A stretch of 21,987 nucleotides of DNA. Source: Candidatus Kerfeldbacteria bacterium RIFOXYC2_FULL_38_9. Lineage in GTDB: Bacteria > Patescibacteriota > Patescibacteriia > UBA9570 > XYC2-FULL-38-9. Shown here in pieces: positions 14,983-21,010 of this stretch; position 1 is the first letter of the stretch; every line of letters begins with the position of its first letter. The notes beneath the pieces were generated by a model. It was not told the DNA's origin. It did no database searches and was given only the letters and a program-made list of their open reading frames with translations. The stretch spans positions 19,880 to 41,866 of the forward strand of contig MHKJ01000057.1 in the NCBI GenBank assembly GCA_001818355.1, read 5' to 3'. The position numbers and the translations under genes were made by a program.

Positions 14983-15002
14983 ATTGTTTAACAATTTTTT
15001 TT
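14983..15002 (+). terminator. possible intrinsic terminator of the DUF5665-like gene
   Basis: The palindrome ATTGTTTAACAAT (14983-14995) runs into an eight-T tract (14995-15002). The stem is AT-rich and short, so strength is doubtful. Confidence 0.35.
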
Positions 15003-15015
15003 GCTTCATACCTGC

Positions 15016-16170
15016 TTATTTTACTCCAAAAATAGTGGGCTGGCTACTAGAAAAATTTTCAAGATTTTTTGCCAAATCCGTCAAAATGTCCAATAATAAA
15101 ACTACACTATAGACATCATGTGGTGCCGCCAAAGATCCTACGTAGTTATTTTTATAATATAGTTTATTTTGTTTTAAAGAAATGTGAACACCCCTATTAT
15201 AACTAAATAGTTTTTGCTGTAAATAATGCGGTACATTGCCGATAGTTATTCCTTGAGTGATAAAGCGATCTTGAAAAGTGGTCGGCTTATTTTTATATTC
15301 TTCACGCTCTTGAATGTTGAAATCGGGAAAATTTTTCATGTTTTTTAATTCCACATAACATTCCCCCACATTAGCGACCGTGCTCGGTATAGAAACAGAA
15401 AAGATGCGTGAACTTTTTGTTGTAAAAGAGGCAGTATAATTATATAATACTTTTTTATCATGATATAAACCAGACATCACAAATGAAGAATTAATGATAT
15501 TGGCATCAATGAAAAAATTTGAAGCAAATTTTGAAGTAATACTAAAATCGGTGGTTAAATTAGTTTGCGGCTCACACGAATTCAATTGCTTAAGAATGGG
15601 ATCTATGGATGATTTTATATCTTTATTTACATCATAATTTACCGCCCGGAACATACGTTTTCCTAAATAAAAAGCCAGAGGAATAACAATAGCTGCAGCT
15701 AAATATCCAAAATTAAAATTACTTAGCAACATTTTCGTTTTAACGGGAAGTAATGCAAGAATTCCAATTCCCAAAATCAGTGCTAAAAATAGTATATGTG
15801 CTTTTTTAATCTCTTGTTGTACTTTGGATTTTTTAAATTTTTTTTGCGTATCTTCTTGAGCTGGAACGACCACGTGCAGAAACCTTTTTTGAAAAGATAT
15901 TTTATCTTGAGCATATAATTTTTGTTCCGGCATTTTGCCTTTTTTATATTTATGCTCAAAAAAAATTTTAACTATAGCTATGATGATAAAAACAATCACT
16001 GCGAAAATAAGCGGCGTAAAATAACCCAAATTATTCTCTAGGCTATAAATAGCTGTGTGGCTACTTAAAAATAAAGATAGAGACATAGTTCCTATTACTA
16101 AAACTAATACCGCAATAATAAAAATAGCCCCATATTTATTCATTGGATTCTGAAAACGATTGTCTACCAT
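15016..16170 (-). CDS. hypothetical four-helix membrane protein (384 aa)
   Basis: I do not recognise a characterised family. Four hydrophobic segments lie at ~13-35, ~51-70, ~125-142 and ~154-170. Between pairs is a basic loop (~72-124, FEHKYKKGK, QKKFKKSKVQQEIKK). The C-terminal ~210 residues (LFYSYN-type beta-rich: VLYNYTASFTTKSSRIFSVSIPS, GECYVELKNMKNFPDF, SVVLLLDILTDLAKNL) are soluble. The general plan (two helix pairs followed by a beta-rich domain reporting 'STVANVGECYVEL') is reminiscent of DUF3137-type membrane proteins, but this is weak. Start at ATG 16170; MNKYG nine codons later is an alternative. A promoter at 16186-16214 fits the first. Confidence 0.7.
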   Translation of the reverse strand: MVDNRFQNPMNKYGAIFIIAVLVLVIGTMSLSLFLSSHTAIYSLENNLGYFTPLIFAVIVFIIIAIVKIFFEHKYKKGKMPEQKLYAQDKISFQKRFLHVVVPAQEDTQKKFKKSKVQQEIKKAHILFLALILGIGILALLPVKTKMLLSNFNFGYLAAAIVIPLAFYLGKRMFRAVNYDVNKDIKSSIDPILKQLNSCEPQTNLTTDFSITSKFASNFFIDANIINSSFVMSGLYHDKKVLYNYTASFTTKSSRIFSVSIPSTVANVGECYVELKNMKNFPDFNIQEREEYKNKPTTFQDRFITQGITIGNVPHYLQQKLFSYNRGVHISLKQNKLYYKNNYVGSLAAPHDVYSVVLLLDILTDLAKNLENFSSSQPTIFGVK

Positions 16171-16185
16171 ATTTTACTTAAATTC

Positions 16186-16214
16186 ATAATAATGATTTTC
16201 CCTATTTTTTACAA
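16186..16214 (-). promoter_or_regulatory. promoter of the 384-aa membrane protein
   Basis: Minus strand TTGTAA (16214-16209), exactly 17 nt, TATTAT (16191-16186), then 15 nt to the ATG at 16170. Confidence 0.5.
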
Positions 16215-16228
16215 TGCTTCGTTCAAGC

Positions 16229-16262
16229 TTTTTTATAAAAGCGCGTGCGGTTGTGGCACACG
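16229..16262 (-). terminator. hairpin plus T-tract ending the R4 short transcript
   Basis: Minus strand CGTGTGC (16262-16256), 7-nt loop, GCACGCG (16248-16242), paired over 7 bp with one G-U, followed by CTTTT. It lies ~40 nt after the extended -10 box of R4. Confidence 0.4.
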
Positions 16263-16297
16263 TGGGCACGAATTGAACACTCGTTTTGGATGGCCAG

Positions 16298-16390
16298 AGA
16301 CTATTATACCACGGACGAGATTATTTTGAAGGGAAATTAATTGGACTGGAGCGGAAGGCAGCGGCCGGAAACAACGCCTTCGGCCGCCGC
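16298..16390 (-). repeat. structured intergenic repeat, copy R4, with conserved promoter
   Basis: GACTATTATACCACGGACGA (16299-16318) matches the reverse complement of 11628-11647 at 19 of 20 bases. It is followed by a related AT-rich block (GAAATTAATTGGA) and a GC-rich hairpin GCGGCCG (16360-16366)/CGGCCGC (16381-16387). On the minus strand it presents the extended -10 TGGTATAAT (16311-16303), pointing toward the 384-aa gene. It lacks the GGGCAAAAA hairpin core of R1 and R2. Confidence 0.65.
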
Positions 16391-16512
16391 TTTGTATTAA
16401 CAATATTACTGGCACAACACAAATTTATTTCAAAAAAACATCTTTAGTTCATGCATATTTTGAAGACATCAAGTTACCAAAAAAAATCAAGAAAGAGCAT
16501 ATTATTTTGGCA

Positions 16513-17334
16513 TTATTTTTTCAAATATTTTCCTGGTTTGAAAAAAACAAACAAAAAAGCTAACAAAAATATCATAATAACGCTAGCATCAATACCAAAA
16601 TAGCCACCTGTGATAATATTATTTCCAAGTAGAGTTGTGTAATAAATTGATTGTGCGGCATGTTCACCATATACGGGTAAGCCTAAAAAATACCACATGG
16701 TAAAATTCCAACCTATATGTGCGCCAATTGTCAGCCAAATACTATGCCATCTAAACATTATTAGAGCTAATATTGCTGCCCAAATAGTATGGCTGAGAAT
16801 ACCAAGAATATTAAAACCAGCGCTTGGTATATGAATAAGACCAAATATGATAGAGGTAGTCAAAAGTGCTGTAATACGACTATAATTTTTTGCAAAAAGG
16901 TGTAAAAAATAACCCCGAAAAATAATCTCTTCTACTGTACTTCTGATTAAAGTTACAATTATAAGAATGAGCAAAGGCATTGTTGTCCAGATATTTAATT
17001 GTATCTTTGCCAAACCTAAAAGATATAAAACCGAAGTCACAAAAATAACAATCGCTACACTGGCAAAAAAACCAATTAAAATATTAAGTGGTATTTTTTT
17101 GCTAGAAAACCCCATTTGTGAAAGTGGTTCTTTTTCAAATTTTTTCCAAAAAATAACTGTTGCTATAGCTCCCCAAATAAAACTAAACAAAGCCGCTTCC
17201 GCTGGCACTTGATTTGTTCTTAAAACTAACATGGCTATTACAAAAATAACTGGTAAAGATAAAAGCCAAACAAATAAAAATGTAATAGTTTTACGGATGG
17301 GTGTTTTAATAAAAAAAAGAAAAAATTTTTTCAT
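16513..17334 (-). CDS. CPBP-family intramembrane metalloprotease
   Basis: 273 residues from the ATG at 17334; a frame extension to a TTG at 17370 adds 12 charged residues and is less likely. Six to eight membrane helices. All three CPBP (CAAX protease and bacteriocin-processing) motifs are intact: STVEEIIFRGYFL (the EExxxR motif), IIFGLIHIPSAG (FxxxH) and IGAHIGWNFTMW (HxxxN). These residues bind the metal and carry out intramembrane cleavage in relatives such as Rce1. Bacterial CPBP proteins act in prenyl-protein processing, bacteriocin self-immunity or signalling; no bacteriocin or quorum gene is visible nearby, so the role is open. Transcribed on its own, reading toward repeat R4. Confidence 0.87.
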   Translation of the reverse strand: MKKFFLFFIKTPIRKTITFLFVWLLSLPVIFVIAMLVLRTNQVPAEAALFSFIWGAIATVIFWKKFEKEPLSQMGFSSKKIPLNILIGFFASVAIVIFVTSVLYLLGLAKIQLNIWTTMPLLILIIVTLIRSTVEEIIFRGYFLHLFAKNYSRITALLTTSIIFGLIHIPSAGFNILGILSHTIWAAILALIMFRWHSIWLTIGAHIGWNFTMWYFLGLPVYGEHAAQSIYYTTLLGNNIITGGYFGIDASVIMIFLLAFLFVFFKPGKYLKK

Positions 17335-17508
17335 TTGTTTATTTGTTTTAAACTTCTCTTTGCTTCCCAAACATGTTGTTGAATGGGACTAGAACTAACA
17401 ACAATCTGTAAAAATTATGCACTTGAACATTTTTAAAAGCCTCAAAAGCCCTGATTATTTTCCACTGTATAAGTTTATCATTTTTATGTTTTTTTTGCAC
17501 ACAAGCAT

Positions 17509-17536
17509 TTTACATCTTTAAAATAAACTATATACT
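17509..17536 (+). promoter_or_regulatory. promoter ahead of the ART-like/DUF167 operon
   Basis: TTTACA (17509-17514), 16-nt spacer, TATACT (17531-17536). Six nt later is an ATG opening a 21-codon frame, and the main gene starts 100 nt downstream. Confidence 0.5.
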
Positions 17537-17542
17537 AAAAAA

Positions 17543-17608
17543 ATGCCAATCATTATTGAAAAAGAAGCCAAAGAATTTGACCATACTTTAGAGATAAATT
17601 TTAAATGA
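17543..17608 (+). CDS. possible leaderless 21-aa leader peptide
   Basis: ATG exactly 6 nt after a TATACT box opens a 21-codon frame (MPIIIEKEAKEFDHTLEINF followed by K and TGA). The same -10 to ATG distance is seen for the DUF1704 gene. A second mini-frame (17605-17643) overlaps its stop and then the start of the 320-aa gene, so a chain of coupled starts is conceivable. It may equally be a chance frame in a 5' leader, or a gene remnant. Confidence 0.25.
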   Translation: MPIIIEKEAKEFDHTLEINFK

Positions 17609-17636
17609 ATGAAAATAATAAAATTACCATACTAAT

Positions 17637-18599
17637 ATGCTAGAAAAAATAGCTGGATATTTACCAAAAAAACAGCAAGAAATGCTGGCGGCTGGTGTTG
17701 ATCTTTTTGCACACAGAACTCCTCAATTATTAGAATCACAAGTGGTGACTTTTATGCGTGAACAGGGATTCCCACCGGCAGAAGTGGCTGATGCATACGA
17801 AGAACAACAAGAAGCATTAGAAAAACTATTCGGTAATTCAAACACGGGTCTTAACCATGGCACTCTATATCATGGCACAGGTTTGTATAAACATACTGAG
17901 GAAAAATATCGTTCCGCAGAAAAAACAGAAGATGTTAAATTTGATGTTCTAAATACTGTATTAGCTCATGGATTAAAGCCACACTTTGATACTTTTTTTC
18001 CAGAAGGTGATATTGAAAGCTTATCTTTAGCTTCAAGTTATTTTTATGCTAAATGGTATGCGGATAAATATTTAGGGAAAGACACAAAAATGCAGTGGCA
18101 ACTTGGTAATCCTTATGACTGGTTTTGTTTTTACTATGCTGATACCATGCGTGACACCGCCAAACGACTATTAACCACCAAAGATGGTTTGCGTGCTTTG
18201 GAAATTAAAAAATTGCGAGACAGACGTAAGAAGGAATACGGCAGTCGTTTGCATAAGTGGTTAGCAGGATTACAAAAAGATATTAATCCTCAAACTTCTG
18301 TGATAGATATTTTAAAAGCACACTCAGACATTGCTGAAAATTGGGGTGCAGTTTTGTGTTTTGATAAAACAAATATTGTAACTATCCCAACATCTTTACT
18401 AAGCGCTCATGAAGTGCGCACGACTAAAATTATTAATCCACAGCAAATTAAAGCAATTGGCGTTCCGTTACAACATATGCAAATTGCTCGAGATATGCTG
18501 AAAAAAAATAATCTTTCAAGTGATTTGTTTGCTTTAGAATGCGCTGACTTGCATTTAGCCTCGTTTCCTTTTAAAGATTTAGTAAAACGCACAACATGA
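17637..18599 (+). CDS. hypothetical protein with ART-like HGT motif
   Basis: 320 residues, soluble, no signal. A helical N-terminal region (1-~68; QEMLAAGVDLF, VVTFMREQGFPPAEVADAYEEQQEALEKLF) precedes a block starting GTLYHGTGLYKHTEEKY (76-92), then DVLNTVLAHGLKPHFD (103-118) and SLASSYFYAKWYADKY (130-145). LYHGT followed by a 'long-lasting helix then GLKP' segment and an S-x-YA-x-xYA segment is the order found in proteins with an ADP-ribosyltransferase/RNA 2'-phosphotransferase (ART) fold. The late block PQQIKAIGVPLQHMQIA (273-289) also fits ART-like ends. No catalytic Glu can be assigned with confidence. The stop overlaps the DUF167 ATG (ATGA), so the two are translationally coupled. Fold call is inference; function unknown. 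Confidence 0.7.
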   Translation: MLEKIAGYLPKKQQEMLAAGVDLFAHRTPQLLESQVVTFMREQGFPPAEVADAYEEQQEALEKLFGNSNTGLNHGTLYHGTGLYKHTEEKYRSAEKTEDVKFDVLNTVLAHGLKPHFDTFFPEGDIESLSLASSYFYAKWYADKYLGKDTKMQWQLGNPYDWFCFYYADTMRDTAKRLLTTKDGLRALEIKKLRDRRKKEYGSRLHKWLAGLQKDINPQTSVIDILKAHSDIAENWGAVLCFDKTNIVTIPTSLLSAHEVRTTKIINPQQIKAIGVPLQHMQIARDMLKKNNLSSDLFALECADLHLASFPFKDLVKRTT

Positions 18600-18814
18600 A
18601 AATATCTGTACATATTATTCCTCGTGCAAGTCGCAGTAAAATTGAACAAATTGCTGATAATGAATTTAAAGTTTGGGTAACTGCTGTGCCGGAAAAAGAC
18701 AAAGCAAATGAGGCCATGATCAAATTGTTAGCCAAACATTTAAAAGTTGCTAAGTCTCGTTTACAAATTACAGCGGGACACAAAAGTAAGAATAAAATTG
18801 TGGAAATAATTTAA
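18596..18814 (+). CDS. DUF167 / YggU-family protein (UPF0235)
   Basis: 72 residues. MKISVHIIPRASRSKIEQI, KVWVTAVPEKDKANEAMIKLLAKHL and SRLQITAGHKSKNKIVEI match the three conserved blocks of the DUF167 family (V-x-P-x-[AS]-x-x-x-x-I, V-x-A-P-x-[DK]-G/K-x-A-N-x-x-[LI], G-x-x-S-[RK]-x-K); a little shorter than E. coli YggU. Its biochemical role is not established. It starts inside the stop of the preceding gene (ATGA) and is followed 5 bp later by a broken NUDIX gene, so it is the middle of what was a four-gene operon. Confidence 0.88.
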   Translation: MKISVHIIPRASRSKIEQIADNEFKVWVTAVPEKDKANEAMIKLLAKHLKVAKSRLQITAGHKSKNKIVEII

Positions 18815-18819
18815 ATATC

Positions 18820-19029
18820 ATGACACAAAAAAGACACAAAATTATTGCGGCAGTTCATTTGATTCTTGAAAAAGAAGGTAGCCCCTGTATTATGGAACAA
18901 GATAAATATGATGAGCTGAAATGGTTTAAAATAACTAAACTGCCAAATAACATCATCCCTTATATAGGATCTGCCATAAAAAACATCGGGCAAGGTAACT
19001 ATTATAGTGAATTTGGGTGGCAATATTAA
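18820..19029 (+). pseudogene. NUDIX hydrolase with internal deletion of the Nudix box
   Basis: 69 residues. The first ~20 (MTQKRHKIIAAVHLILEKEG) look like the first beta strand of a NUDIX hydrolase, and the last ~45 (DKYDELKWFKITKLPNNIIP, then YIGSAIKNI and YYSEFGW) are typical of the C-terminal part of MutT-like NUDIX proteins (D-x-LKWF, LP-x-N-x-IPY-x-x-x-AI, YYSE-GW). The ~70-80 residues between, including the catalytic box GX5EX7REUXEEXGU, are absent, with the frame kept. Without the box it cannot bind the metal or hydrolyse nucleotides. Reading frame is intact, so a short protein may still be made. It lies between DUF167 and the truncated CYTH gene. Confidence 0.65.
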
Positions 19030-19035
19030 AAATAA

Positions 19036-19191
19036 ATGCAACACATCAACATTGAAATCAAAGCAAAATGTTCTGACCAAAATACTATCAAAGATATTTT
19101 AAAATCTAAAAACGCTGATTTTAAGGGAACGGATCACCAAATAGATACTTACTTTAAAATAAAATCTGGCCAAACGCTAGTTTTTTTCTAA
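19036..19191 (+). pseudogene. 3'-truncated CYTH-domain (class IV adenylate cyclase / CyaB-like) gene
   Basis: 51 residues then TAA. The start MQHINIEIKAKCSDQNTIKD carries the ExExK-type metal/phosphate motif of CYTH proteins (here IEIKAK), followed by ILKSKNADFKGTDHQIDTYF, which matches the DxQxDTYF block that leads into the second strand of CyaB-like triphosphate tunnel enzymes. An intact member is ~170-180 residues and continues with the basic tunnel strands; these are missing. The frame ends inside the last codons of the PIF1 gene on the other strand (15-bp overlap), so the break point is at about 19165-19180. It starts 6 bp after the NUDIX remnant. Confidence 0.65.
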
Positions 19192-20427
19192 TTGTGTTGA
19201 CTGTTCTTGAAATAATTCGTCGTGCTTTTTAACTAGCGGATCTACGGCAAGTGCTTGGCGATTAATACCTTTAATATACAATCCGCGAAGTGTTTTTACG
19301 CGAGAAAGCGCTACATAGCCCATGCCGGCCGCAAACGACTTAGACAAATCTACCTCCACCACATCAAGTGTCATACCCTGACTTTTGTGAACAGTAATTG
19401 CCCAAGCCAAACGCAACGGTAATTGGGTAATTTTTGCAACCGCACTACCCGCTTGGTCATAAGCCCATGAATCCGGCTGAACAATTATTTTTTTTCCTTC
19501 AGTTGTTTCAACCACAGGACTGCCATGATCAAAATCAATAATTGTTCCCATAGTGCCGTTTACATATTCTTCTGTAAAATTATTTTTTATAAACATGATT
19601 TGCGCGCCAACTTTTAATTCTAGCTTCTGTGGCGCAAGGCAATACTTTTGTAAAATCTTAACATAATTTTTTTTGCCTTTGCTGGTCATAGAAAAAACCT
19701 CTAACTTTTCTGAAAGATCATCCAGATACTCTTTATTCACTTTATCAACGTCAATATTATGTGTGTATAATTTGGTTGGAGTAATATTATCTGGCAATTG
19801 TGTGTCCATACGTTCTTGTAATAGTTCCTCACTTTCCTCGCTCATCTCACCGTGGCGCAGTTCCTGTAAAACTTTAAGTAACGGATCTTTGGCTTGGCGA
19901 TGTATCGTGTCTAAATAACAAACTGCTAAATTAAGACCACCCCACACATGAGCTTCAAAAGCATAATACTGTTCATTGCTGACACCGCGACTAACAGGTG
20001 GCAACTGAAAAAAATCGCCAGCCAAAACCACTTGAATACCCGCAAACGGCTCGTCTTTTTGAGCAACAGAACGCAAAACCAAATCAATTAAATCAAGCCT
20101 GTAAGAATGTAACATTGAAACCTCGTCAATCACTAAAACATCGGTTTCCAAAAACCGCTTGTGCAAATACTGCTTTTGTTCAAGTTCGTCTAACTGATAA
20201 GCATTTAAACGATCGGCAATACCAATACCTGCCCACGAATGAATGGTGGTGCCATTTAAATGTGTAGCAGCGATTCCGGTTGAAGCAGTAACAGCAACTT
20301 TTTTGCCCTCTTTGCGAGCGAGCTTAATAAATTTATTTAGCACAGTCGTTTTACCAGACCCGGCCGGTCCAGTTAAAAACACATTTCGGCCAGCGTGTAG
20401 TAATGCTAATGCTCTTGCTTGTTTCAT
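19177..20427 (-). CDS. PIF1-family SF1 DNA helicase
   Basis: 416 residues. SF1B helicase motifs in order: Walker A GPAGSGKTT (20-28), TASTGIAATHL (48-58, motif Ia), GTTIHSWAGIG (59-69, Pif1 signature start), LVIDEVSML (98-106, motif II), LAGDFFQLPPV (135-145, motif III), LEL..GAQIMFIKN, and ITVHKSQGMTLD (344-355) plus YVALSRVKTLRGLYI (371-385, motifs V/VI). PIF1 enzymes unwind DNA 5' to 3', acting on G-quadruplexes, R-loops and stalled forks. Complete N- and C-terminal motifs indicate a working gene; its length is normal for the short bacterial type. Both flanking genes lack their 3' ends exactly at its boundaries. A -10 box 9 nt before the ATG suggests an almost leaderless mRNA. Confidence 0.92.
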   Translation of the reverse strand: MKQARALALLHAGRNVFLTGPAGSGKTTVLNKFIKLARKEGKKVAVTASTGIAATHLNGTTIHSWAGIGIADRLNAYQLDELEQKQYLHKRFLETDVLVIDEVSMLHSYRLDLIDLVLRSVAQKDEPFAGIQVVLAGDFFQLPPVSRGVSNEQYYAFEAHVWGGLNLAVCYLDTIHRQAKDPLLKVLQELRHGEMSEESEELLQERMDTQLPDNITPTKLYTHNIDVDKVNKEYLDDLSEKLEVFSMTSKGKKNYVKILQKYCLAPQKLELKVGAQIMFIKNNFTEEYVNGTMGTIIDFDHGSPVVETTEGKKIIVQPDSWAYDQAGSAVAKITQLPLRLAWAITVHKSQGMTLDVVEVDLSKSFAAGMGYVALSRVKTLRGLYIKGINRQALAVDPLVKKHDELFQEQSTQLEKN

Positions 20428-20436
20428 GTATTACTG

Positions 20437-20465
20437 AGTTTACAGTGATTTGCCAATCAGGGCAA
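20437..20465 (-). promoter_or_regulatory. possible promoter of the PIF1 gene
   Basis: Minus strand TTGCCC (20465-20460), 17 nt, TAAACT (20442-20437), then 9 nt to the ATG at 20427. The -35 overlaps the last codons of the DUF262 remnant. Both boxes are moderate matches. Confidence 0.35.
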
Positions 20466-21009
20466 TTTTTTTTGCGTGCGTGATACAAGTAATTTTGTAT
20501 CGGTAGAGCCTCCTAAGATAAACTCAAAAATACCTTTGCGGCTTTTAACATACGGATCGCCATAAAGTTTATGTAACTCTTCCGAAATCTTTTTCGGATT
20601 GTAGGATTTTTTATGACATGATTCATACAATCGTCCCCACTCTAACCCGCGCATCTCGTTTTCCACATCAATAAATACAGTAGAAACCCAATCAATCACA
20701 CTGCTAAAATACTTCTTCAGTTCGGTAATATTTTTGTCATTTCGATGACTACTCATATAGTTTCCAATGATGCGCTGTTGTCCGTCCAAAACTTCTAGAT
20801 TATTTTCAGAAACCTGATTAAAATAAATTAAGCCAATTGGATAACCTTTGAGAATTGATTCAATAACGGCCACCTCTCTTTTTCCGCCGTCAGACGCATA
20901 AATATAATTGCGTTGATACTCTGGTTGAATGGTTAGCTTCCCAGATAAACCAAACAAACCCTGTATAAATATCTTTGACGGTGATGTTGGTTTTGAGAGT
21001 TGTTTTCAT
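20457..21009 (-). pseudogene. DUF262 (GmrSD N-terminal-like) gene, frameshifted and 3'-truncated
   Basis: The original start is the ATG at 21009, one base after the RhuM stop: MKTTLKTNITVKDIYTGFV, a usual DUF262 beginning. Reading then has to move to another frame near 20960, where GLFGLSGKLTIQPEYQRNY, ESILKGYPIGLIYFN and LEVLDGQQRIIGNY follow (the ParB-like DUF262 blocks with QR and DGQQR). About 8-10 residues seem lost at the junction, where GGTTTGTTT-type sequence could have recombined. The downstream frame ends after 166 codons (FILGGSTDTKLL followed by unrelated residues), whereas DUF262 proteins usually run >300 residues and often end in an HNH/DUF1524 nuclease. DUF262 domains belong to modification-dependent restriction enzymes. 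A restart at TTG 20957 could still yield the core fragment. Confidence 0.7.
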
Positions 21010-21010
21010 A

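Larger units (their letters stand above)
16171..16512. other. 342-bp intergenic region with promoter and repeat copy R4
   Basis: No gene is seen. It contains the promoter of the 384-aa membrane protein (16186-16214), a possible terminator hairpin (16229-16262), repeat R4 (16298-16390) and ~120 bp of AT-rich sequence after the CPBP stop. Confidence 0.6.
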
